64,000 bases of DNA from Sulfopaludibacter sp963835555 (GTDB lineage: Bacteria > Acidobacteriota > Terriglobia > Bryobacterales > Bryobacteraceae), in NCBI GenBank assembly GCA_963835555.1, contig CAWIGC010000041.1, positions 186,001-250,000 of the forward strand, given 5' to 3'. The stretch's first letter is position 1, and each line of letters starts with the position of its first letter. The translations under genes and the position numbers were made by a program. Positions 19,114-27,956 of the stretch are shown here, piece after piece. Under the pieces are notes generated by a model. It had not been told where the DNA came from. It worked only from the letters and a program-made list of their open reading frames with translations, and made no database searches.

Positions 19114-19488
19114 ATGGACCAAAAGCCGGAACTCCTGATCGTCATCTGTTCCGGTCCGGAGGACGCGCGTCGCGCCACCCTGGGCTTCGCCGCGGCTCTG
19201 GCAGCCACAGCCTGCGGCATGTCGGTAACGTTGTTTCTGGTGATGGACGGCGTCCGGTGGGCGCATCCATCGGAGGGCAATGACTCGCAGGCGCCGGGCT
19301 TTCCCCCCGTGGCGCAACTGCTCGAAGGCATTGCCGCCGCCGGAGGCCGGATCGAGGTATGTTCAACCTGCGTCGAGGGCGTCTGCCTCGCGACGCCGGA
19401 AGGCGCGCCGCTGCGGCCCGGAGTCGTGCTTGGCGGGCTCGCTTCGGTCGTCATCCGCATGAGCCGGATGCCCGCCGTGACCTTCTGA
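19114..19488 (+). CDS. DsrE-family protein
   Basis: A 124-residue protein starting at the ATG at 19114, which has a GAGG ribosome site eight nt upstream; a GTG at 19105 is less likely. It shows the DsrE fold: LLIVICSGPEDARRATLGFAA, the GMSVTLFLVMDGVRW strand-turn, and CSTCVEGVCLAT, a three-cysteine loop where sulfur-carrying cysteines of this superfamily lie. It ends RMSRMPAVTF. It sits between the frameshifted DsrE and the kinase, with 1 nt before the kinase start, so it is part of the same transcript. Likely role: persulfide acceptor or donor with TusA (inference). Confidence 0.8.
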   Translation: MDQKPELLIVICSGPEDARRATLGFAAALAATACGMSVTLFLVMDGVRWAHPSEGNDSQAPGFPPVAQLLEGIAAAGGRIEVCSTCVEGVCLATPEGAPLRPGVVLGGLASVVIRMSRMPAVTF

Positions 19489-19489
19489 T

Positions 19490-21226
19490 ATGACACCAGC
19501 GGACCAGACCGTCGTGCCCGCAGACGCACAAAAGGAGATCGAGCACCTCCGCCGCGAGAACCGCCGCCTGCGTTTGCATGCGGAGAAAGTGGCCGACGCC
19601 AATGCCTATGCGGCGGAGATGGTGGCCGAACTCGAGGCCGCCAAAGCCCAGATCGACGAGAAAGAGTCTTACCTCAAGGCGATTTTCGAATCCGCCCAGG
19701 TGGGCATCATGACCGTGGATCCCAGCGACTACCGCATCCTCGATATCAACACACACGCCGCGCAGTTGATCGGCAGGCCGCGCGAGCAAATACTGGGCCG
19801 GCCCTGCCGTTCCGTCTTTTGTCCGGGCCCGGATGGCGCCTGCCCCATCAACGATCTCGGCCAGGCCGTGGACCGGTCGGAACGCAATCTGCTGCCTTGC
19901 GGTGGAGCCGAAATCCCCGTCCTCAAGTGTGTCGTGCCCATCGTGAGCCGCGACAAGCTGATTTTCGTCGAGACCTTCGTAGATATCCGCGATCGAAAAC
20001 GAGCCGAAGATCAGATGAGGAAAGCCAAGGAGGCGGCGGAAGCTGCCAGTCGCACCAAAAGTGAGTTCCTGGCCAACATGAGCCACGAGATTCGCACCCC
20101 CATGAATGGCGTCATCGGCATGTCCGACGTGTTGCTCGAAACCTCCCTGGATTCCCGGCAAAAGGACTACGTTTCCATGGTGAAATCCTCGGCTACCTCT
20201 CTGCTCTCGATCCTCAACGACATTCTGGACTGCTCCAAACTCGAGGTCGGCAAGCTGGAACTGGAGTCGATGGAGTTCAACCTTCGCGCGACCGTCGGCG
20301 AAACCCTGAAGGCGATGAATGCCCTGGCCCTTCAGAAAGGCCTCCAACTGAACTCGGAAATCGATCCCGCGCTTCCACAGACTCTCATAGGCGATCCCGG
20401 CCGCCTCCGGCAGATTCTGGTCAATCTCGTCGGCAACTCCCTTAAGTTCACCGAGCAGGGCGAAGTCGCCGTCCGGGCAGCCCCGGTGTGGGCGCCGGAG
20501 GGTGAATTCACGTGGGTTCACTTCAGCGTCAGGGATACCGGCATGGGCATCCCGCCGCGCCAGCAGGACGCCATTTTTGAAGCCTTCCGGCAGGCCGATG
20601 GCTCCGTCGCCCGGCGCTACGGAGGTACCGGGCTGGGACTCACCATATCGCGCCAGTTGGTGCACAGAATGGATGGTGAAATCTGGCTGGAGAGTCAGGT
20701 TGAACGGGGCGCTACCTTCCACTTCACGGCGCGATTTCAGACCGCCCCGGCGCCCCATGAGAATCTCCTCGTCCGTTCAAACCGGCCAGACTCCGCAACG
20801 GTGGAACCGCCGCCATTGCACGCATCGTCCGGCAAGCCCCTCCGAATCCTGGTAGCAGACGACAATCTGGTGAACCGGATCGTGGCTGTAGCCCTGCTGG
20901 AAAAGCGTGGCGTCACCGTGACTGTCGCCCAGGACGGCCGGCAGGCCGTCGATGCCGCCGCCGCACAGACTTTCGATATGATCCTGATGGACGTACAAAT
21001 GCCCGAAATGGATGGCTTCGAAGCTACCGCCGCAATTCGGGACAGGGAGAAAACAACCGGGGCGCATGTCCCTATCGTCGCGCTGACTGCCCATGCCATG
21101 AAGGCGGATCGCGAAAAATGCCTGTCGATGGGAATGGATGGCTATCTTTCAAAACCCATCGCGGCCCGGGAGTTGCTACGGGCCATCCAGATGCTTCACC
21201 AGTCTCTCCGGTTGCCTGCGCTATAG
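19490..21226 (+). CDS. Hybrid sensor histidine kinase/response regulator with Cys-containing PAS domain
   Basis: A cytosolic protein of 578 residues with no membrane segment. Order: a coiled coil (about 12-65), a PAS domain (about 62-165), a HisKA domain with H189 in NMSHEIRTP, a HATPase domain (N-box VNLVGNSLKF at 302-310, G-boxes DTGMGIP and GGTGLGLTIS), and a receiver domain (about 440-570) with phospho-acceptor D491 in ILMDVQMPEMDG and the conserved K of YLSKP. The PAS domain holds C106, C111 and C118 (CRSVFCPGPDGACPI) plus C137 and C147, which could bind a metal cluster or take up persulfide. The gene begins one nt after DsrE and closes the TusA/DsrE cluster. Its output target is not visible. 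Confidence 0.88.
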   Translation: MTPADQTVVPADAQKEIEHLRRENRRLRLHAEKVADANAYAAEMVAELEAAKAQIDEKESYLKAIFESAQVGIMTVDPSDYRILDINTHAAQLIGRPREQILGRPCRSVFCPGPDGACPINDLGQAVDRSERNLLPCGGAEIPVLKCVVPIVSRDKLIFVETFVDIRDRKRAEDQMRKAKEAAEAASRTKSEFLANMSHEIRTPMNGVIGMSDVLLETSLDSRQKDYVSMVKSSATSLLSILNDILDCSKLEVGKLELESMEFNLRATVGETLKAMNALALQKGLQLNSEIDPALPQTLIGDPGRLRQILVNLVGNSLKFTEQGEVAVRAAPVWAPEGEFTWVHFSVRDTGMGIPPRQQDAIFEAFRQADGSVARRYGGTGLGLTISRQLVHRMDGEIWLESQVERGATFHFTARFQTAPAPHENLLVRSNRPDSATVEPPPLHASSGKPLRILVADDNLVNRIVAVALLEKRGVTVTVAQDGRQAVDAAAAQTFDMILMDVQMPEMDGFEATAAIRDREKTTGAHVPIVALTAHAMKADREKCLSMGMDGYLSKPIAARELLRAIQMLHQSLRLPAL

Positions 21227-21373
21227 ATCCACGGATCTCAGGATCTTCCCGAATACGTGATGGCCGGCTTGAGTTCCACGGAAACCCGGCCCCCGAGCGG
21301 CCCCCAGGACCAGCGCCACTGCCAGCGCCAGCATCGCCAATTCTAAAATCGTGGCCACACATCCCTGTTTCAT
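21221..21373 (-). CDS. Small single-pass membrane protein, hypothetical
   Basis: A 50-residue reading frame starting at the ATG at 21373, preceded on the minus strand by GGAGG nine nt away. A hydrophobic stretch (ATILELAMLALAVALVLGAA) spans residues 7-26, followed by a basic, glycine-rich tail. The 3' end overlaps the last bases of the kinase gene. Size and single helix are all that support it; it could be chance. Confidence 0.35.
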   Translation of the reverse strand: MKQGCVATILELAMLALAVALVLGAARGPGFRGTQAGHHVFGKILRSVDL

Positions 21374-21483
21374 GCGTCCATTCCTCCACCTGTTTGCTAC
21401 CTTAGCACGGCCCTTGCCGGAGCCTCGGGCAGCGCCAAAAACTGCCACTTGATTTTCGCCTTTTATTCGCCTATGCTGGTGGC

Positions 21484-21777
21484 GTGTCCAGCACCTGCCG
21501 GGTTTCTTTCGATGACGGCGCGGGGATGACTCACACTGTTTCTGTCTCGGCTTCGTCGTTGTACGAGGCGGCGGCCCTGGCGCTCGCGGAATTCAAGAAG
21601 TCGGGCTTCGCCCTCGCAGAAGTGGGAGCGGGCACGCGCCTCAAGGTGGCCGTGGAGGCTCCGGCTACCGTGCATGAACTCAGCGTCCGGACGCTCCAGA
21701 CGTGGCTCGACACCAACGGAAAAACACCGCGCGAGCAGGGGCTCAAGGTGACCCTCCGGCAGATTCTCCGCCACTGA
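21484..21777 (+). CDS. Conserved hypothetical protein, 97 residues
   Basis: Starts at GTG 21484. The protein is small and soluble with alternating strands and helices: CRVSFDDGAGMTHTVSV, SSLYEAAALALAEFKKSGF, GTRLKVAVEAP, and a C-terminal basic helix TPREQGLKVTLRQILRH. I recall similar acidobacterial proteins without assigned function but cannot name a family with certainty. It stands alone between the kinase and the third receptor. The codon pattern fits a real gene. Confidence 0.6.
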   Translation: MSSTCRVSFDDGAGMTHTVSVSASSLYEAAALALAEFKKSGFALAEVGAGTRLKVAVEAPATVHELSVRTLQTWLDTNGKTPREQGLKVTLRQILRH

Positions 21778-21865
21778 GAACAGGCAACCTGCACTTACTG
21801 TGTCGTGACCGGCCGGGTAATTCCCCCGTTATGATCGAAACCGAACACGGCACTCAAAGAATCAG

Positions 21866-21894
21866 TTGACTTTCTCACGCCAAGTGATTAAAGT
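21866..21894 (+). promoter_or_regulatory. Sigma70-like promoter of the third receptor gene
   Basis: TTGACT (21866-21871), 17 bp spacer, TAAAGT (21889-21894), about 63 bp before the receptor ATG. It resembles the sites in front of the other two receptors in both boxes and distance to the start. Confidence 0.5.
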
Positions 21895-21957
21895 CCAATC
21901 CATAGTTGCTTTGCGGTAAGTGCTGGGATGGTCTGACTCGAAGCGGCGGGAGGCTCC

Positions 21958-24900
21958 ATGGTGAGTGTAAGAAGTCCCTTTGTAATTCTCTTACTGACGT
22001 CCATATTTGGCGTGAGTGCGATACTGGCACAGTCTGAGCGCGGCACCGTTACCGGGGTCGTTCGCGATGCCTCGGGGGCGGTGGTGCCGGGCGCGGCAAT
22101 CCGGATTACCAATGTGGCGACCAATGTAAATACGGCCACTACAAGCAACGGCTCCGGCGAGTTCACGGTGCCCGGCGTTGCCGCCGGAAAATATAATCTG
22201 CGCGTGGAAAAACAAGGGTTCCGCACCTTTGTTCTCGCCGGCGTCACAGTAGACGCGGCCACCACTGTACGCACCGATGCCACGCTGGAACTCGGAGAAG
22301 CGCGGCAAACCGTCGAGGTGCAGGCCACCGCCGCTCAGTTGCAGACCCAGGACGCCACCTCCAGCACCTCTGTCGAAAACACCCTGGTCAACGATCTGCC
22401 CCTGGTGGTGAGCGGAACCGTGCGGACACCGTTCGATCTCGCCGCGCTTACTCCCGACGCCAAAAACCTCGGCGGCGATAATGGCTTCATTCTGGGCGGC
22501 GGTCAGGCCGCATCGTACGGAACATCCCTGGACGGCATTTCCACTAATACCAGCCGCGCGCTGTCCAAAAGTTGGGTGGCGTCGAATTCGCCCTCGGTCG
22601 AGGCCATCGAACAGTTCACCGCCGAGTCCAATGGATTCAAAGCCGAGTACGGCCATGCCGGCGGCGGCAGCCTGACTTACGTGTCCAAATCGGGCACTAA
22701 CGATTTTCACGGGTCCGCTTACGAATTCGTGCGCAACAACGATTTCGATGCCAACAACTTTTTTAATAACGCCAACAGAATCCCCAACTCTATCTATAAA
22801 CAGAATGACTTCGGAGCCACCGTCGGCGGACCGGTCTGGATTCCCAAGCTCTACCACGGCAAGGATAAGACGTTCTTTTTCTTTTCGTACGAGGGCTTTC
22901 GCAATCGCACCGGCGCCAACGGCAGCGCCTTCACCGTCCCCACCCCGGAAATGTACAATGGCGATTTCAGCAACTGGGTCACTTCATCCGGTACCCGGAT
23001 TCCCATTTACAATCCCATCGGACAGGTGCAGAACAGCGATGGCACCTACACCCGCCAGCCGTTCCCGGGCAACGTGATTCCCAAGAACCTGTTCAGCCCG
23101 GCCTCCTTGAAGGCGCTCAGCGTGTTCCAGGGCAACGGCGCCCTGGCCCCGAATAATAACGCCATTCCGGGAACCCCGGCCTATGTCAACAATAACTTCC
23201 TCGAGACCTCCGGAACACAAATCTATCCGGTCAACAAGGAAAGCGTCAAGCTCGATCACACGTTGAGCGCGAAGCATCGCATCTCCGGCTATTACGGACA
23301 CGATAGCGAGCATCAGACCTTTGGTCCCGACGGGCCCCCCACTCTTCCGGGCCTCTATTCCAACTATAACGACTTGATCCAGCAGACCGACGTCGTGCGC
23401 TTTAGCTGGATCTGGAGCCTCAGCCCGAACAAGATCAATAACTTCTACGCCGGCGGCAATAACTGGCGGCAGGACCACAAACCACCCCAGGAGTACATCG
23501 GCAACTGGAAAAGCAAGTTCTGCCTGCCGAATGTTCCGGACTGTAACGAGAATCTGGTGAACCTGTTCTCCGGCGGCACCGGAGACACTTACAGCACCTG
23601 GGGCGGCCAGGCCGACAACGGTTCCGAAAATACCGTCTATGGCTACAACGACGACTTCACCTGGATCAAGGGACATCACACCTTCAAATTCGGCGGTATG
23701 CTCCAGATCAATCACTACAACGGCTTTGGGCGGCAGTGCGAGGCCGGTTGTGTAGGCTTCAGTTACCAGGAAACCGGCGTTCCCGGCGGTTCCAATCCGA
23801 ATGCCGGCGGCAATGCCTTTGCTTCATTTCTGCTGGGCTACGCGGACAGCGGGCAGATCGACACCGTGCGCTTCATTGGCCAGCAATTCTATTACGTGGG
23901 CGGTTATGTTCAGGATGACTGGCGAGTCACCGACAAACTGGTTTTAAACCTCGGCCTCCGCTACGACATCAACCTGCCGCCTACCGGACTCAACGATCGC
24001 TGGAGCGATTTTTCGCCCACCACGCCCAATCCGGCGGCGGGCGGAATTCCGGGCGCGGTGCTGTTCGCCGGAGGTTGCCCGGGGTGCGTGGGCTCGCGCA
24101 CTTTGGGCGGCCTCTGGACCAAGGGGATTGGTCCGCACGCCGGTTTCGCGTATTCGAAAGACGCCAAAACCGTGTTTCGCGGCTCGTATGCCCGCTCGTT
24201 CGGTTCGCTGGTGTCGGTCACCGGGTCCACTCACGCCATGGGGTTCACCTTGACGCAGGGCTTCTCCAGCAGCGATTCCGGCATTCTGCCCACTTTCACC
24301 ATGGATCAGGGCATGCCGCCGTGGACCGCTCCCCCGTTCATTAACCCTTCCGTCGCCAATGGCTCCAGCGTGGCTTGGTTTCAGGGCCAGGAAACCACCA
24401 AGCTACCCGCCTTCGATAACTTCAATTTCTCCATCCAACGGCAACTGAGTAACACCATGGTGGCCGAGATTGGCTACAATGCCGTGCTGGGCAGCCATTT
24501 GCAGACGCAGTTACTCCAGTACAACCAGATTAATCCCTCGTACCTTACCGCGTTCGGCACCGTGGCGCAGAGCATTACCGTCTTAAATAGTCTGGTGGGC
24601 TCGGCCACAGCCAATGCGGCGGGAATTACCGCCCCGTTTCCCGGATTCAACGCCCTGTGGGGCAGCCGCGCCACCGTGGCCCAGGCGCTGCGGCCCTTCC
24701 CGCAGTACACCACGATCGACACGTACAACGGCCAGGGCGACCATAGCGGTCATTCCACTTATCATGCGCTGCTCGCCAAGTTCAACAAGCGCGTGGCCTC
24801 GGGTCTCACGTTCCAGGCCTCCTATGTGCTCTCCAAGATTCTCACCGACGCCGATACCGCGTGGGGAACTCAGTACGCCGCCGACCTGTATAATCGCGGC

Positions 24901-25524
24901 CTGGAAAAATCTATCGGGGCGTTCGACGTGACCCACGATTTCAAGTTCGCCGGCGTCTACGACCTGCCTTTCGGGAAGGGCCGCCATTGGCTCGACAAGG
25001 GGCCTGCCGCGTGGATCATCGGAAACTGGCGGATCTCCAGCATCAACATCTACGATAGCGGGACGCCGGTGGGCCTCGGCACCGCCCTGACGCTGCCGGT
25101 CTATGCCAGCGGCGCCGGCGGCCGCGTGCCGGCCTACGTCACCTCGTACAACGGGTGGCAGCCCAACTGGACAGGCGGTTTCGATCCCGGGAAGGACCAC
25201 TTTTTCGTTCCCTACGGCACCGGCCCCTTCCCGGCGCAAGGCACTGGAACGGCCCTGAACAGCATCGGCAATGCGACCCGCTACAACCCCAAAGTGCGCC
25301 TGTTCCCGAATCTGAATGAAAGTCTTTCGCTGACCCGCACATTTCCCATCCGCGAGAAAAAGTCCATCGAAATTCGCGCGGAGGCCTTCAATGCCTTTAA
25401 CCGGGTGCGGTTCGGCACAGGTAATACGCAACTCCAGAACCCGCTCTTCGGGGTATTGACGGGTTCGGGGAGCCAGTTCAATACGCCGCGACAACTGCAA
25501 CTGGCCGCCAAGCTGTACTTCTGA
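21958..25524 (+). CDS. TonB-dependent receptor, Oar-like (solitary)
   Basis: An outer-membrane protein of 1188 residues, start ATG 21958 behind GGGAGG. The signal peptide covers about 1-25 (LLLTSIFGVSAILAQ). A carboxypeptidase-regulatory domain follows (about 28-115, VTGVVRDASGAVVPGAAI), then a plug with SLTYVSKSGTNDFHGSAYEF and a long barrel ending QLQLAAKLYF. Unlike the two receptors upstream it is not followed by TPR and CRTAC1 genes; the next gene is on the other strand and begins right after the stop. Two CxxxxxC-type insertions in the barrel (KFCLPNVPDC and QCEAGC) are unusual for the set and may form surface disulfides. Ligand unknown. Confidence 0.9.
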   Translation: MVSVRSPFVILLLTSIFGVSAILAQSERGTVTGVVRDASGAVVPGAAIRITNVATNVNTATTSNGSGEFTVPGVAAGKYNLRVEKQGFRTFVLAGVTVDAATTVRTDATLELGEARQTVEVQATAAQLQTQDATSSTSVENTLVNDLPLVVSGTVRTPFDLAALTPDAKNLGGDNGFILGGGQAASYGTSLDGISTNTSRALSKSWVASNSPSVEAIEQFTAESNGFKAEYGHAGGGSLTYVSKSGTNDFHGSAYEFVRNNDFDANNFFNNANRIPNSIYKQNDFGATVGGPVWIPKLYHGKDKTFFFFSYEGFRNRTGANGSAFTVPTPEMYNGDFSNWVTSSGTRIPIYNPIGQVQNSDGTYTRQPFPGNVIPKNLFSPASLKALSVFQGNGALAPNNNAIPGTPAYVNNNFLETSGTQIYPVNKESVKLDHTLSAKHRISGYYGHDSEHQTFGPDGPPTLPGLYSNYNDLIQQTDVVRFSWIWSLSPNKINNFYAGGNNWRQDHKPPQEYIGNWKSKFCLPNVPDCNENLVNLFSGGTGDTYSTWGGQADNGSENTVYGYNDDFTWIKGHHTFKFGGMLQINHYNGFGRQCEAGCVGFSYQETGVPGGSNPNAGGNAFASFLLGYADSGQIDTVRFIGQQFYYVGGYVQDDWRVTDKLVLNLGLRYDINLPPTGLNDRWSDFSPTTPNPAAGGIPGAVLFAGGCPGCVGSRTLGGLWTKGIGPHAGFAYSKDAKTVFRGSYARSFGSLVSVTGSTHAMGFTLTQGFSSSDSGILPTFTMDQGMPPWTAPPFINPSVANGSSVAWFQGQETTKLPAFDNFNFSIQRQLSNTMVAEIGYNAVLGSHLQTQLLQYNQINPSYLTAFGTVAQSITVLNSLVGSATANAAGITAPFPGFNALWGSRATVAQALRPFPQYTTIDTYNGQGDHSGHSTYHALLAKFNKRVASGLTFQASYVLSKILTDADTAWGTQYAADLYNRGLEKSIGAFDVTHDFKFAGVYDLPFGKGRHWLDKGPAAWIIGNWRISSINIYDSGTPVGLGTALTLPVYASGAGGRVPAYVTSYNGWQPNWTGGFDPGKDHFFVPYGTGPFPAQGTGTALNSIGNATRYNPKVRLFPNLNESLSLTRTFPIREKKSIEIRAEAFNAFNRVRFGTGNTQLQNPLFGVLTGSGSQFNTPRQLQLAAKLYF

Positions 25525-25713
25525 TCAGCGGATCATGCGCAGCAGGCCGTAGCAGAAAACGCAAATCCAGAAATCCACGGCCAGCCCCCAATCCACCTGG
25601 TATAGATGGTGTTGCGCGCGCGGCGGCAGGTAGCCCTGTACGCTGAAGTAAATAGCGTTGCCCGCCAGCACCGCCACCAGCGATTGCCAGAAAGATCGCG
25701 ACATACTGTCCAT
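25525..25713 (-). CDS. Small two-helix membrane protein, hypothetical
   Basis: A 62-residue protein with start at 25713, or 25704 (MSRSFWQ). Two hydrophobic segments (SLVAVLAGNAIYFSVQGYL and AVDFWICVFCYGLLRMI) suggest two membrane spans joined by a short polar, His-containing loop. It is convergent with the third receptor, whose stop it abuts, and divergent from the next gene 15 bp away, so both may share a regulatory region. Function unknown. Confidence 0.6.
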   Translation of the reverse strand: MDSMSRSFWQSLVAVLAGNAIYFSVQGYLPPRAQHHLYQVDWGLAVDFWICVFCYGLLRMIR

Positions 25714-25727
25714 TCTAAGAGCGTAGA

Positions 25728-27836
25728 ATGAGGAAAATGCGACGGCTTGCCATCTGCCTGCTCGCCATGACGGCCATGGCCCCCGGCCAGGATACCAGGT
25801 ACCCGCCGCAAGGCCAGCAGTTTCCCGGTCCGCCGGCGAAATCCGACACCGCCGAGTGGCTCCACGAACTCCAGCGATATCGCCAGGAGCGGCGCGTGCG
25901 CGCCGGGCTTACCGGCGAGTTGTACGACCGCCCCGAACTTCGCTGGGCCCAGAGCAGCTTCATTCAACCTCAGGTCATGGTGGAAGACCGCTACCTGTAC
26001 GACCCCGCCGCCCGTCGCTACACCGTGGATCGTTTCCTGGACGACCTCGACAAGCGCTATGGCGGCGTCGATAGCGTCCTCCTGTGGCCGGTCTATCCCA
26101 ACATCGGGATCGACAACCGCAACCAGTTCGACCTGTTGCGCGACATGCCCGGCGGAGTGGATGGCTTGCGCGGAATGATCGCCGATTTTCACCGCCGCGG
26201 CGTCCGCGTCCTGTTTCCCACCATGCCGTGGGACATGGGCACCCGCCAGGAACCCAGCGGCATGCCCCAGACGATTGCCGCCCTCATGAAACAGGTGGGC
26301 GCCGACGGCATCAATGGAGATACCTTCGGCGGCTTGCCGCGCACTTACCGCGCGGCCTCCGACGCCATCGGCCATCCGCTCGTGCTCGAACCCGAAGGCT
26401 TTCCCGATAGCGATGAAATGCTCAACTGGGACAGCATGACCTGGGGCTATTGGAAGTATCCGTTTGTCCCCATGGTCAGTCGCGGAAAATGGCTCGAACC
26501 GCGCCACATGGTCAATGTCTGCGACCGCTGGAATAAGGATAAGACCGACAATTTGCAGGCCGCCTTCTTCAACGGCGTGGGATACGAGACCTGGGAGAAC
26601 ATCTGGGGAATCTGGAACGGCATCACCGCGCGCGACGCCGAAGCCATCCGCCGCGTCGCGAAGGTGGAGCGGAAATTCGCCGCGTACCTCACCAGCGCCG
26701 CGTGGGAGCCTCACACGCCCACGATTCCGTACGGGATTTTCGCCGGCAGATTTCCGAAGGGCGGCAGCACTCTATGGCTGCTGATCAATCGTACGGTCTA
26801 CAACGTGGATGGTCCCATGCTGCCCGTACCGGCCGAGCCCGGAATGCATTACTTCGATCTGTGGCACGGCGTCGAGTTACACGGCGGCGTCACCCTCTCC
26901 TTCGCCATCGAGGCCCTCGGGTACGGCGCCGTTCTGGCGCAACGCGAACCCGCGGACGCTGACTTGAATGCCTTCCTGTCGGAAATGCGGATTCTGAATG
27001 CCCAGCCCCTCGCGGCATTTCCGAAGGTCTGGCGCTTCCTGCCGCAGCAGATCGTTCCCATCGGAACTACCGCGCGCGCCGCCGAAACGCCCCCCGGCAT
27101 GGTCCGCATTCCCGCCGCCCCGGATTTCACCTTCGAAGTTCATGGCATCGAAATCGAAGGCGGCGACGATATCGGTGTGGACGTGCAATATCCCGGAGAA
27201 GATTCGCCCCGCCGCCACCATGTGCTGCGCATGGCCATCCCCGCTTTCGATATCGATAGGTATCCTGTCACCAACCGCCAGTTCGCCGCCTTCCTGAAAG
27301 CCACCGGGTACCGTCCCGCCGACGATCGTAATTTCCTGAAAGACTGGAACAACGGCGTCTACCCCGCCGGCTGGGACATGCGTCCGGTTACCTGGGTATC
27401 CATCGAAGATGCGCGCGCCTACGCCATCTGGGCCGGCAAGCGCCTGCCCCACGAGTGGGAGTGGCAGTATGCGGCCCAGGGTCTGGACGGCCGGGCTTAT
27501 CCGTGGGGCAATTCCTGGTGCGCTGCTTGCGCCCCGGCCCAGGAACACGGCCACGACCTTCCCGGACCTGCGCCCGTGGACGCCTTCCCCCAGGGCGTCA
27601 GTCCCTTCGGCGTCATGGATATGACCGGCAACGTGTGGCAGTGGACCGACGAGTTTCAGGACGAACACACACGCGCCGCCATCCTCCGCGGCGGCGGGTA
27701 TTACCGGCCCGCGGGCTCACGATGGTACTTCCCCTCGGCGTACCGCTTGACCGAGCACGGCAAGTATCTCCTCACCGCTCCGTCGAAAGACCGCTCGGGC
27801 ACCCTGGGATTCCGCTGCGTGAAAGACGTCCGCTGA
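25728..27836 (+). CDS. Exported fusion: glycosidase-like TIM-barrel domain plus SUMF1/formylglycine-enzyme-like domain
   Basis: A 702-residue secreted protein with signal peptide about 1-20 (LAICLLAMTAMAPGQ); start ATG 25728 or 25737. Residues about 90-420 look like a glycoside-hydrolase barrel, with VDSVLLWPVYPN, RRGVRVLFPTMPWDMGT, GADGINGDTFGG and VLEPEGF, where D and E could be catalytic. Residues about 455-700 are a SUMF1-type domain: PVTNRQFAAFLKATGY, RLPHEWEWQYAAQG, GNVWQWTDEF and a final GFRCVK. The cysteine pair of true formylglycine-generating enzymes is not present at the expected place (YFPSAYRL), so sulfatase activation is unlikely; a binding or other oxidative role is possible. 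No sulfatase gene is nearby. The domain assignments are firm for SUMF1, weaker for the barrel. Confidence 0.75.
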   Translation: MRKMRRLAICLLAMTAMAPGQDTRYPPQGQQFPGPPAKSDTAEWLHELQRYRQERRVRAGLTGELYDRPELRWAQSSFIQPQVMVEDRYLYDPAARRYTVDRFLDDLDKRYGGVDSVLLWPVYPNIGIDNRNQFDLLRDMPGGVDGLRGMIADFHRRGVRVLFPTMPWDMGTRQEPSGMPQTIAALMKQVGADGINGDTFGGLPRTYRAASDAIGHPLVLEPEGFPDSDEMLNWDSMTWGYWKYPFVPMVSRGKWLEPRHMVNVCDRWNKDKTDNLQAAFFNGVGYETWENIWGIWNGITARDAEAIRRVAKVERKFAAYLTSAAWEPHTPTIPYGIFAGRFPKGGSTLWLLINRTVYNVDGPMLPVPAEPGMHYFDLWHGVELHGGVTLSFAIEALGYGAVLAQREPADADLNAFLSEMRILNAQPLAAFPKVWRFLPQQIVPIGTTARAAETPPGMVRIPAAPDFTFEVHGIEIEGGDDIGVDVQYPGEDSPRRHHVLRMAIPAFDIDRYPVTNRQFAAFLKATGYRPADDRNFLKDWNNGVYPAGWDMRPVTWVSIEDARAYAIWAGKRLPHEWEWQYAAQGLDGRAYPWGNSWCAACAPAQEHGHDLPGPAPVDAFPQGVSPFGVMDMTGNVWQWTDEFQDEHTRAAILRGGGYYRPAGSRWYFPSAYRLTEHGKYLLTAPSKDRSGTLGFRCVKDVR

Positions 27837-27956
27837 CCGCGGCCGGAAAATCGTCGTCCCGCCCGTCGGCAATCTCGTAATCCCACGTCTCGCTGCCGGC
27901 TCCATGAAGGTTACCCGGTATCTCATACAAACACATCCGGTGCACGTCAAGGCGCA

